A stretch of 64,000 nt of DNA, taken from NCBI RefSeq assembly GCF_002214505.1, contig NZ_CP015103.1, positions 434,001 through 498,000 of the forward strand. Reading direction: 5' to 3'. Each line of letters begins with the position of its first letter. The stretch's first letter is position 1. Under the pieces are notes generated by a model, which worked only from the letters and a program-made list of their open reading frames with translations, was not told the origin of the DNA and did no database searches. A program made the position numbers and the translations under genes. This document shows, one piece after another, positions 46,060 through 53,383 of the stretch. The DNA is from Thermococcus siculi (GTDB taxonomy: Archaea; Methanobacteriota_B; Thermococci; Thermococcales; Thermococcaceae).

Positions 46060-46689
46060 ATGAAACGAACCATTGGGCTTTTCCTGTTTTTCTTCCTCAT
46101 CGTGTCCATCGTCTTTCTCCTCTTTCTCTCGTCCCCTGAGAGGTACCTCGTCCAGCTTCACGCGGAGTTCCCCAAACCGGTCGAGTTCAGGGGCACGGAT
46201 TTCCTTTCCAGCTATCCGAACGATGTGACCCACGTTGCGATTTTCCGTTTCAGGGAGTCTTCCAAGGGAAAGGCAGTCTGGGACATCAACGGGACTTTTG
46301 AAGCTCCCCCGGATTACGTCATAATTGAGCTTGAGAACGGTTCCACGCTCTACTGTCGGGCGAACAATCGTGAAGGATACTTCGTATTCCACCCGGAGAA
46401 CTGCTACAAGAGCCTAGATGGGGCTTTAACCAGGCACATAACCTTAACGGGCTGCATAAACGCCACATACACCGGTTACCGTCTCGAAAGGAAGGCGATA
46501 CTCGTCTTCGAGTTTAGGGCCTCGAACAAAACAACATGCGTGAACGAGACCGTTGAGGTGAAAGGACGGCTGTGGGAAGTCTCGGCTGAGATTGAAACCG
46601 ATAACGGGACGGTTGAGTGTCCCCTCAGCCGCGTTAGGGACAGTCACCTTGCCGACGAGGTCTTCAGGATTGAAGGTCACTGCGGATGA
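46060..46689 (+). CDS. Membrane-anchored exported protein of unknown function
   Basis: The 209-residue protein has one N-terminal membrane helix rich in Phe and Leu (LFLFFFLIVSIVFLLFLSS) and an extracytoplasmic domain with several Cys and Asn-Xaa-Thr sites. The domain has four or more cysteines (LYCRAN, PENCYKS, TGCINAT, TTCVNE, VECPLS), which could form disulfides outside the cell. GAGGTGGTCTC before the ATG starts it 9 nt after the previous stop, so it is in one operon with the repair enzyme. No family recognised. Confidence 0.65.
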   Translation: MKRTIGLFLFFFLIVSIVFLLFLSSPERYLVQLHAEFPKPVEFRGTDFLSSYPNDVTHVAIFRFRESSKGKAVWDINGTFEAPPDYVIIELENGSTLYCRANNREGYFVFHPENCYKSLDGALTRHITLTGCINATYTGYRLERKAILVFEFRASNKTTCVNETVEVKGRLWEVSAEIETDNGTVECPLSRVRDSHLADEVFRIEGHCG

Positions 46690-46706
46690 AAATAAGGAAA
46701 GAAAGG

Positions 46707-48089
46707 TCACCCGACACCGCAGTAGCTCCACACCGAATAGCCGTACTGGCCGTTGGCAGGGTCGTGGGCTGGAGCTTCGAGGTAGACCCAGCCGCCTGAG
46801 TCCACCCACTTGTCGACCCAGCCGCCGAGGTTTCCGGTGTACTCGTGGATGCACGAGCCGGCGAACTTGGGAACGTAGACCCACCTTCCTGCTTTGCTCG
46901 AGCCGAGGTTGATGTAGGTTATCAGTCCGGGTCTGTCCCCATAGCCGTTTCTCACGAATATCAGTTCGTCGCTGTCGTAGTAGACTATGCTCGTGCTTCC
47001 TCCGGCCAGGTGGTCGTGTATCCAGATGAGGTTCTTGAGCCTGTCCTTGTTGAGCCACTCTTCATAATCGCGGTAGAAGATGACCGGCTGGCCCTCGTAG
47101 GTGAGGATGAAGGCGTAGGCCGGATACTTGTTCCAGATTATATCGGTGTCGTGGTTTGCAACGAACGTGACAGCTTTGAACGGGTCGCGGCTGACCACCG
47201 TTTGGCCGTATCTCAGGGCATCCACGAGGGCCGGGATGTTCTTGTTATCGAAGGCCTCGTCCATCTTGTAGTAGAGCGGGAAGTCGAAGACTTTAGCGTT
47301 GCTGTTGTAGGCCCAGTTGAGGAGGGCGTCAACGTTCGTGTCCCAGTACTCGCCGACTGCCCAGCCGCCCCACCAGTCGAGCCAATCCTTGATGACCCAA
47401 GCGCCGTAGCCCTTCACGTAGTCGAAGCGCCAGGCATCGACGCCGATGCTTCTGAGATAGGCGGCGTAGCTCTCATCGCTCGCCCAGAGCCAGTGCTGGT
47501 CCCAGCTCTTCTCGTGGGCTATGTCGGGATAATCTCCAAAGGTGCCCTCGTCGCAGCACTTGACCTCGTTGGGGTGGAAGTCGAGGTAGTTGGCGGTGTA
47601 TTTACCCGATGCAACACCTGAGAAGTCCGTCCAGGTGTAGTCCCCGACGAATGGGTTCCACTCACGGTCTCCTCCGGCGCGGTGGTTGATTACTATGTCG
47701 GCTATGACTTTTATGCCGTAGGCGTGGGCGGTGTTTATCATGTTCACAAGCTCTTCCTTGGAGCCGAACCTCGTTTCTACCGTTCCCTTCTGGTAGTACT
47801 CGCCGAGGTCAAAGAAGTCGTAGGGGTCGTAACCCATCGAATAGCCGCCGCTCATGCCCTTGCTCGCCGGTGGAATCCATATCGCCGAGATTCCAGCGTC
47901 GTACCAGTCGGGTATCTTGCTCCTTATGGTGTCCCACCAGATTCCCCCTCCCGGGACGTCCCAGTAGAAGGCCTGCATTATGACGCCGCCTTCCTCAAGC
48001 TCCAAGTACTTCGCCGCGTGGGCCGGGGTGGCCAGAACACTCAGGGCCACTAAGAGCATCAACAGCACGACAACCGCTTTCCTTGCCAT
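46707..48089 (-). CDS. Secreted alpha-amylase, GH13
   Basis: This extracellular enzyme hydrolyses alpha-1,4 bonds in starch and glycogen. The 460-residue precursor has a signal peptide ([20 protein letters not shown]) and a GH13 barrel with the four conserved regions: [24 protein letters not shown] (nucleophile Asp), AVGEYWDTN (acid/base Glu) and [10 protein letters not shown]. The C-terminal part has a small beta domain with two Cys near the end. The ATG at 48089 follows GGTGGTTGGC; the frame to 48164 is rejected. Its promoter holds a glycolytic motif placed for repression when sugar is absent. Confidence 0.95.
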   Translation of the reverse strand: MARKAVVVLLMLLVALSVLATPAHAAKYLELEEGGVIMQAFYWDVPGGGIWWDTIRSKIPDWYDAGISAIWIPPASKGMSGGYSMGYDPYDFFDLGEYYQKGTVETRFGSKEELVNMINTAHAYGIKVIADIVINHRAGGDREWNPFVGDYTWTDFSGVASGKYTANYLDFHPNEVKCCDEGTFGDYPDIAHEKSWDQHWLWASDESYAAYLRSIGVDAWRFDYVKGYGAWVIKDWLDWWGGWAVGEYWDTNVDALLNWAYNSNAKVFDFPLYYKMDEAFDNKNIPALVDALRYGQTVVSRDPFKAVTFVANHDTDIIWNKYPAYAFILTYEGQPVIFYRDYEEWLNKDRLKNLIWIHDHLAGGSTSIVYYDSDELIFVRNGYGDRPGLITYINLGSSKAGRWVYVPKFAGSCIHEYTGNLGGWVDKWVDSGGWVYLEAPAHDPANGQYGYSVWSYCGVG

Positions 48090-48130
48090 GCCAACCACCC
48101 GTGCACCTGGATGGGCATGTGCCCAGATTA

Positions 48131-48155
48131 TATCACCGACGGTGAAATATTTAAG
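48131..48155 (-). promoter_or_regulatory. Amylase promoter with Thermococcales glycolytic motif
   Basis: TATCAC-CGACG-GTGAAA at 48131-48147 fits the motif TATCAC-N5-GTGATA with one mismatch. On the minus strand it lies just downstream of the TATA element TTAAATATTT (about 48146-48155). TrmBL1/Tgr-type regulators repress genes when the motif is downstream of TATA and are released by maltodextrins. Confidence 0.75.
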
Positions 48156-48245
48156 CTTTGCCACTAATGTTCATTGAAGAACGTAAAAGAACACTAACAA
48201 AGCGCCAGAAAACGGAACATCGTGTTCCAAACTCCGGAGGAGACT

Positions 48246-48803
48246 TCAGAGCTCCAGCAGCTCACTCGCCCTTCTGGCCCTCTCGCAAAGTTCGCAGCTT
48301 TGCATGAAGACCAGCATGTTGAGGAGGTGGAATAGCTCCACCTCTGTGAGGTCTATGTCCGCCTGGGAGATTCTCTTCAGCACAGGCTGGGAGCGTATCT
48401 CTATCTCGTCGAGGACTTCCTTGGCGAGCCTCGCCAGTTCGGTCCGGTTCTTTATCTTGAACCCTGCTTTCTCCAGTATCTGGACGAGCTTCTCGGCCTC
48501 CACCTGGAGGTAGGCCTGCCTGAACTGCTCGATGCTCTCGTCCGGCTCGGCCTTTATGAGGAAAATCCTGGCGCTTCTGGAGTAAACCTTCTCGTTCCCC
48601 TGGCTCTCGAGTTCTTCAACGAGGCCCGCTTTTTCGAGGGTCTTGACGTGGCGGTAGACCGTCGTCCTGTCCTTCCCGATGACTTCACTTAGCTCGCTGA
48701 TGGTCATTGGTCTCATCCTGAGGAGCTGGAGTATCTTGAAGCGGGTCTCCTCGGAGAGCACCCTAACCTTCTCCGGCTCCGTAATAATCAAAACTTCCCT
48801 CAC
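48246..48803 (-). CDS. ArsR-type winged-helix transcriptional regulator
   Basis: The 185-residue protein has an N-terminal winged helix (about 15-80; RFKILQLLRMRPMTISELSEVIGKDRTTVYRHVKTLEKAGLV) and a C-terminal helical region with a CxxC pair (SCELCERARRASEL), possibly metal- or redox-sensing. The stop of the upstream DUF211 gene abuts its start, so the two and probably the second regulator form one operon. Confidence 0.75.
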   Translation of the reverse strand: MREVLIITEPEKVRVLSEETRFKILQLLRMRPMTISELSEVIGKDRTTVYRHVKTLEKAGLVEELESQGNEKVYSRSARIFLIKAEPDESIEQFRQAYLQVEAEKLVQILEKAGFKIKNRTELARLAKEVLDEIEIRSQPVLKRISQADIDLTEVELFHLLNMLVFMQSCELCERARRASELLEL

Positions 48804-49109
48804 TCAGTACTCCTCCAGCTTATCCTGGGGGGTTTCGCCTTCCTCAACGATCTTCTTTCCGGCAGCCACCATGTCTATGCTGTGCACCACACCGCCGAAT
48901 TCCTCTATGGTCCTGACTATCTCGTCGTAGTCGAGGTTGTCGCCGACCATGGTTATCTTGACGTTCTCGGTCTCCTTGTCTATCTCCACCAGCGTTATGT
49001 TGACGCCGTCAACGCCCTCAAGCTCGCTGAGTCCGAGGGCCAGCTCGGTCACTATGGGCTGGTGTGGTTTAAGCACATCCAGAACCAGCAGCCTTATACC
49101 CTTTGCCAT
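48804..49109 (-). CDS. DUF211 family protein
   Basis: The 101-residue protein has the DUF211 ferredoxin-like pattern (RLLVLDVLKPHQPIVTELALGLSELEGVDGVNITLVEIDKETENVKITMVG split into shorter motifs), found widely in archaea with unknown function. It lies between two regulator genes on the same strand and may form a ligand-binding partner. It begins about 25 nt after the end of the PH1932-like regulator gene. Confidence 0.82.
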   Translation of the reverse strand: MAKGIRLLVLDVLKPHQPIVTELALGLSELEGVDGVNITLVEIDKETENVKITMVGDNLDYDEIVRTIEEFGGVVHSIDMVAAGKKIVEEGETPQDKLEEY

Positions 49110-49133
49110 ATCCCATCGCTTCCCCTTTCGAAG

Positions 49134-49709
49134 TCATTTTTTAAGTATTTCCCCGAGCCTCTTGAGCAGCGCGAGGGTCTCCTCGTCACGGCCCATCTTG
49201 GCCATGGCGAGCCACTCTATGGCGTGAATTATGTCCTCGTTGGAGAAGTCCTTGAGGGCCTCCTCGTTCTCCTCGATCTCCTTTGATATCTCGGTCTTGT
49301 ACTCGTGCTCTTTCTTGAGGAGTTCGTCCATGGTGTTGAGTAGCTCGTCGTCGTTGAACTCGTAGCCCAAAGCCTTGAATATCTCCAGCTTTATCTTGAG
49401 CCTTGAGCGCGCGAAGTAGCGCAGCTCCTCGTCGCCCAGGTAGAGGTTTATGTAGAAGGCATCCGCGGTCCTTCCGTAGTACTTCTCGACGAGGTTGCCC
49501 TTCATCTCCGTCCTCTTGACCTCTACCAGACCGGCCTCCTTGAGCTTCTCGATGTGGTGGTATATCGTCTGCGGGGTCTTGCCGAGGATTTCGCTGAGCT
49601 GGGATATAGTCATCTCCTTGCTGCGGAGGAGGCTCAGTATCTTCCTCCTGGTGTCCTCGAGCATCAGCTTTATTACTTCCGGATCCGTTATGACCTTCAC
49701 CTTCGCCAT
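49134..49709 (-). CDS. Winged-helix regulator, PH1932-like (ArsR family)
   Basis: The 191-residue protein is nearly the sequence I remember for Pyrococcus horikoshii PH1932, whose structure is known: VITDPEVIKLMLEDTRRKIL, then EMTISQLSEILGKTPQTIYHHIEKLKEAGLVEV and the VEKYYGRTADAFYINLYLGDEEL segment. It should bind DNA as a dimer; target and signal are unknown. The ATG at 49709 follows GGTGGTGGAA. Its promoter region shows AACGTT at 49727 and GAACGTTC at 49746-49753, two possible operator half-sites. It is divergent from the acetyl-CoA synthetase gene. Confidence 0.82.
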   Translation of the reverse strand: MAKVKVITDPEVIKLMLEDTRRKILSLLRSKEMTISQLSEILGKTPQTIYHHIEKLKEAGLVEVKRTEMKGNLVEKYYGRTADAFYINLYLGDEELRYFARSRLKIKLEIFKALGYEFNDDELLNTMDELLKKEHEYKTEISKEIEENEEALKDFSNEDIIHAIEWLAMAKMGRDEETLALLKRLGEILKK

Positions 49710-49924
49710 TTCCACCACCCAATTTTAACGTTTTAATGGTTCTTTGAACGTTCGAGGATTTAACTCTTTTGCTCTGGTTCGTGGCAGGAACCCGGTAGCT
49801 TTATATACGTAAACGTGGCTTCTCCTGAGGGACCAATGGACAAAATATCCACATTCGTGGATGTATCCATCTGGGGAGGAAGGCTTAAATACGGACTCCC
49901 GAAAAACCTTCGGAGGTGGTTGGC

Positions 49925-51331
49925 ATGGCCGAGAACCTGGACTTCCTGTTTTACCCGAAGAGCGTCGCGGTCATTGGGGCATCGAACGTGCCCGGAAAGA
50001 TAGGGAACGCCATAATGCGCTCGATAACCCTCCGCTTTGACGGAAAGGTCTACCCCGTCAACGTGAAGGGCGGCGAGATAGAGGTCAACGGAAAGAAGTT
50101 CACCGTTTACAGGAGCGTTAAGGAGATACCCGACGAGGTAGACGTCGCGGTGATAGCCGTTCCGGCGAAGTTCGTGCCGGATGTGATAGACGAGTGTGGC
50201 GAGAAGGGCGTTAAGGCGACGGTGGTTATAAGCGCTGGCTTCAAGGAGGCCGGTAGGGCCGACCTCGAGGAGGAGCTGGTTAAGAGGGCCAAGAAGTGGG
50301 GCATCCGCGTTGTCGGCCCGAACTGCCTCGGCGTAACCAACCTCGAGAACGGCTTCGACTGCAACTTCAACCCGCCGGAGAGGCAGGCCCGGCCGCCCTT
50401 CGGAAAGGTCGCCTTCATGAGTCAGAGCGGTGCTTTTGGAGCGGCCATCCTCGACTGGGCCGCGAGCCACAAGATTGGAATGAGCAAGTTCATCAGCCTC
50501 GGAAACATGGCCGACCTCGACGAGAGTGACTTCATGGCCTACCTCGGCGACGATCCCAAGACCGGTGTCATAACCGGCTACATCGAGGGCGTCAAGGACG
50601 GAAGGAAGTTCTTCAACACGGCGAAGGAAGTCACACTCAAGAAGCCGGTCGTGATCCTCAAGTCGGGAAGGACCGAGGCCGGAGCTAAAGCTGCCGCGAG
50701 CCACACCGGGTCCCTCGCTGGCTCCTACAGGATATACCAGGCCGCCTTTGAGCAGGCGGGCGTTCTGGAAGCCAGGAGCATGAGGCAGCTCTTCAACTAC
50801 GCCAAGGCCCTCGCCATGCAGGCCCCCGCCAAGGGCAACCGCGTTGCGATAGTCACCAACGGCGGCGGTGCCGGAGTTATGATGAGCGACGGCCTCCTTG
50901 AGAAGGGTATGAAGCTCGCCGAGCTGAGTGAAGAAACCAACGAGAAGTTCAGGAAGGCCATAACGGAGGGCAAACTCCCGCACCACATGAGCTACAAGAA
51001 TCCGATCGACATCATCGGAGACGCCCCCTCCAGCAGGTACGAGGTTGCCATGCGCTACGCTCTGGAGGATGAGAACGTCGACGTTCTCGTGGTTATAGCG
51101 CTCTTCCAGAGTCCGGCTCTGGACGAGGGAATAGTCGAGGCGATGGAGAGGATGAAGGTCTACGGCAAGCCGATAGTCTTCGTCGCCCCTGGAGGAGCCT
51201 ACTCACACAAGATGGCCAGAAACATCGAGCTTAAGGGAGTCCCCGTCTACGAGACGGTCGAAGACGGTGTCGATGCCGTCTACGCCCTCGTCAAGTACGG
51301 CGAGTGGTTGAGGGAGAATGGAAAACTTTAA
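49925..51331 (+). CDS. acdA: Acetyl-CoA synthetase (ADP-forming) alpha subunit
   Basis: This subunit conserves energy by forming acetate and ATP from acetyl-CoA at the end of peptide and sugar fermentation. The 468-residue chain has the CoA-binding domain (FYPKSVAVIGASNVPGKIG), ligase segments (VVGPNCLGVTN, FMSQSGAFGAAILDW) and the histidine phosphorylation site KAAASHTGSLAGSYR. Two TATA elements lie upstream (CTTTATATAC about 49799, GGCTTAAATAC about 49880), and the ATG at 49925 follows GGAGGTGGTTGGC. The ATP-grasp beta subunit is not in the window. It matches the acetate-type isoenzyme I alpha better than the paralog at 16512. Confidence 0.92.
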   Translation: MAENLDFLFYPKSVAVIGASNVPGKIGNAIMRSITLRFDGKVYPVNVKGGEIEVNGKKFTVYRSVKEIPDEVDVAVIAVPAKFVPDVIDECGEKGVKATVVISAGFKEAGRADLEEELVKRAKKWGIRVVGPNCLGVTNLENGFDCNFNPPERQARPPFGKVAFMSQSGAFGAAILDWAASHKIGMSKFISLGNMADLDESDFMAYLGDDPKTGVITGYIEGVKDGRKFFNTAKEVTLKKPVVILKSGRTEAGAKAAASHTGSLAGSYRIYQAAFEQAGVLEARSMRQLFNYAKALAMQAPAKGNRVAIVTNGGGAGVMMSDGLLEKGMKLAELSEETNEKFRKAITEGKLPHHMSYKNPIDIIGDAPSSRYEVAMRYALEDENVDVLVVIALFQSPALDEGIVEAMERMKVYGKPIVFVAPGGAYSHKMARNIELKGVPVYETVEDGVDAVYALVKYGEWLRENGKL

Positions 51332-51354
51332 TTTCTTTTCCCCTCGCCTTTGTT

Positions 51355-51798
51355 TCATATGTCCTCTAGACTTTGGATTGTTTTGAGGCCGTGTACTCGC
51401 TTAAAGTCATCATCAAAAGTCGCCAGCATTGGAATCCCATAAAAACTGCAGGTGGAAGCAATTAATGCATCGTTAGGCAGAAGCATGCTGTTTTCAATGT
51501 AGTGTCTAGATTCTTTAACTATGTCTGAATTCAAGTCGAGGATTTTAAAGACTGAGAACAGTTCAAAAACGGGTTCTAAATCAAGCTTGGAGAGAGTTTC
51601 CGGGTGTTTTTTCAGTTCATATGATTTCATCCCTGTGTTAGCTTTGATGTAAAAGAAAAGAACTTCGGATGTCACTATGGGGTTGATAAAGCCATTGATC
51701 ACCCCATCTTCAGCTGCTTGGACTAGGGCTTTTGCCTTGCTTATTCCACTTAAGTGGTATATCAAAACGTTTGAATCAAAGAAGACGTTACCACTCAT
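51355..51798 (-). CDS. vapC: VapC-type PIN domain toxin
   Basis: The 147-residue protein has the PIN ribonuclease pattern: N-terminal FFDSNVLIYHL with the first Asp, a central VTSEVLFF with Glu, and a C-terminal NDALIASTCSFYGIPMLATFDDDF carrying the remaining acidic residues. Such proteins cut RNA, often tRNA, when freed from antitoxin. It overlaps the antitoxin gene by 11 nt, the normal VapBC arrangement. The pair is more AT-rich than the surrounding backbone. Confidence 0.88.
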   Translation of the reverse strand: MSGNVFFDSNVLIYHLSGISKAKALVQAAEDGVINGFINPIVTSEVLFFYIKANTGMKSYELKKHPETLSKLDLEPVFELFSVFKILDLNSDIVKESRHYIENSMLLPNDALIASTCSFYGIPMLATFDDDFKRVHGLKTIQSLEDI

Positions 51799-51976
51799 CT
51801 TCTATCTCCTCAATAATCCTGTCGACATCCTCTTTCTTCAGTTTTACGATTCCAAAGGTTTTTTCTGATACCCTCTTTGGGATGAGCCTAACGCTGACTT
51901 CCGTGCCGTTCGGTAGATTAAGCTTTTTCTTGAGCTTGAGAACGCCATTTTCGTAGACTGCCTCAACAACTTCCAT
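51788..51976 (-). CDS. vapB: VapB-type antitoxin (DUF104/AF2212-like)
   Basis: The 62-residue protein matches the archaeal AF2212-like antitoxins: VVEAVYENGVLKLKKKLNLPNGTEVSVRLI, then a charged tail that would wrap the toxin (EDVDRIIEEIEDEW). It is the first gene of the pair and should repress the operon with the toxin. Confidence 0.88.
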   Translation of the reverse strand: MEVVEAVYENGVLKLKKKLNLPNGTEVSVRLIPKRVSEKTFGIVKLKKEDVDRIIEEIEDEW

Positions 51977-52033
51977 ACTCTCACCGGTTGGGGGTACTCA
52001 CTTTTCCTACAAAACACTTTCGCACCCAAAAAC

Positions 52034-52158
52034 TTTAAATCCTCCTTCCCCCTTTCTCTCCCCATGCGCGGTGGTCGCTTTTGGCCCTGGTAAAGCCGAC
52101 CTCTTCTTGACCGCCTTAGTCTGGAGTTTCGTTTCCACTGGAACCGGAGGTGCTTTGA
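52034..52158 (+). promoter_or_regulatory. trpS promoter and structured leader
   Basis: A TATA element (CTTTAAAT, 52034-52041) places transcription start at about 52062-52066, at the ATG of a leader peptide. Inside the leader, GGTCGCTTT (52073-52081) can pair with AAAGCCGACC (52092-52101) with one bulged C, leaving a 10-nt loop TGGCCCTGGT. ACCTC (99-103 of this kilobase) can also pair with GAGGT of the trpS ribosome binding site (52147-52151), so the two pairings share bases and compete. The leader also holds a 14-base ORB core at 52131-52144. Confidence 0.55.
52064..52093 (+). CDS. Candidate Trp-rich leader peptide of trpS (MRGGRFWPW)
   Basis: ATG at 52064 opens a nine-codon frame that ends at TAA 52091-52093 and encodes Met-Arg-Gly-Gly-Arg-Phe-Trp-Pro-Trp. 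Two of nine residues are Trp, the amino acid used by the enzyme encoded 65 nt downstream. The predicted transcription start falls at the ATG, so translation would be leaderless. Both Trp codons lie in the loop of the leader hairpin. A regulatory role in sensing charged tRNA-Trp is inferred from composition and position only. Confidence 0.5.
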   Translation: MRGGRFWPW

Positions 52159-53313
52159 ATGGACGACTTTAAGGTCACCCCATGGGACGTTGAGGGTGTT
52201 GTGGACTACGCGAAGCTGATAGAGCAGTTCGGAACCAGCCCGCTGACGGACGAGCTTATAGAGAAAACCGCTCAACTAACGAAGAGCGAACTCCCGATAT
52301 TCTTCAGGAGGAAGTTCTTCTTTTCCCACAGGGACTACGACAAGGTTTTAGCCGACTACGAGGCCGGAAGGGGATTCTTCCTCTACACCGGCAGGGGCCC
52401 GAGCGGTCCGATGCACATAGGGCACATTATCCCCTTCTACGCCACCAAGTGGCTGCAGGAGAACTTCGATGTCAACCTCTACGTCCAGATAACCGACGAC
52501 GAGAAGTTCCTCTTCAAGGAGAAGCTGAGCTTCGACGACACGAAGAGATGGGCCTACGATAACATCCTCGACATCATAGCGGTCGGCTTCGACCCGGACA
52601 AGACCTTCATCTTCCAGAACAGCGAGTTCACGAAGATATACGAGATGGCCATTCCGATAGCCAAGAAGATAAACTACTCGATGGCCCGCGCGGTGTTCGG
52701 CTTCACCGACCAGAGCAAGATTGGGATGATTTTCTACCCTGCCATACAGGCTGCTCCTACCTTCTTCGAAAAGAAGCGCTGTTTGATTCCGGCGGCTATC
52801 GACCAGGACCCCTATTGGAGGCTCCAGAGGGACTTCGCTGAAAGCCTGGGCTACTACAAGACTGCGGCGATACACAGCAAGTTCGTGCCGGGTTTAACCA
52901 GCCTCAGCGGAAAGATGAGTGCCTCGAAGCCGGAGACGGCCGTTTACCTCACAGACGATCCGGAAGAGGCGGGCAAGAAGATATGGAAGTTCGCTCTCAC
53001 CGGTGGGAGGGCGACGGCAAAGGAGCAGCGCGAGAAAGGCGGAGAGCCTGAGAAGTGCGTCGTCTTCAAGTGGTTCGAGATATTCTTTGAACCAGACGAC
53101 GAGAAGCTGATGGAGCGTTACCGCGCCTGTAAGAGCGGAGAGCTTCTCTGCGGCCAGTGCAAGCGCGAGCTGATAGAGAGGGTCCAAAAGTTCCTCAAGG
53201 AGCACCAGGAGAGGAGGAAGAGGGCCGAGAGGGAGATAGAGAAGTTCAAGTACACCGGCGAACTTGCTCAGGAGCAGTGGGATAAGGCTATTCCTGAGGC
53301 GTTGAAGGGCTGA
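52159..53313 (+). CDS. trpS: Tryptophanyl-tRNA synthetase
   Basis: This class I synthetase charges tRNA-Trp. The 384-residue protein has the archaeal/eukaryotic-type N-terminus, the HIGH motif in TGRGPSGPMHIGHIIPFY (about residue 80), a central AIDQDPYWRLQRDFAE region and the KMSAS signature in SLSGKMSASKPETAVY (about 254), then a C-terminal helical domain with a CxxC (LLCGQCKRE). The ATG follows GGAGGTGCTTTGA. No other trp gene is nearby. Its leader encodes a Trp-rich peptide. Confidence 0.95.
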   Translation: MDDFKVTPWDVEGVVDYAKLIEQFGTSPLTDELIEKTAQLTKSELPIFFRRKFFFSHRDYDKVLADYEAGRGFFLYTGRGPSGPMHIGHIIPFYATKWLQENFDVNLYVQITDDEKFLFKEKLSFDDTKRWAYDNILDIIAVGFDPDKTFIFQNSEFTKIYEMAIPIAKKINYSMARAVFGFTDQSKIGMIFYPAIQAAPTFFEKKRCLIPAAIDQDPYWRLQRDFAESLGYYKTAAIHSKFVPGLTSLSGKMSASKPETAVYLTDDPEEAGKKIWKFALTGGRATAKEQREKGGEPEKCVVFKWFEIFFEPDDEKLMERYRACKSGELLCGQCKRELIERVQKFLKEHQERRKRAEREIEKFKYTGELAQEQWDKAIPEALKG

Positions 53314-53383
53314 AACGGATTTTTAATCCCTTTCTCGAAACCTTTTTATACTTGGGTGGGTTGTATTTTTATCGTGGTGTAAC

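Noticed and set aside
49847-49862. ATCCAC-ATTC-GTGGAT inverted repeat as a terminator or operator
   Set aside because: Six-base arms are short and no T-run follows; too weak to call by itself.
49836-50003. Short frame after the first TATA element before acdA, as a second leader peptide
   Set aside because: It overlaps acdA out of frame, has no biased amino acid content and a closer TATA element explains acdA transcription.
49760-50986. 408-codon minus-strand frame opposite the acetyl-CoA synthetase gene
   Set aside because: Shadow of a strong coding gene; His/Leu/Arg-rich nonsense composition.
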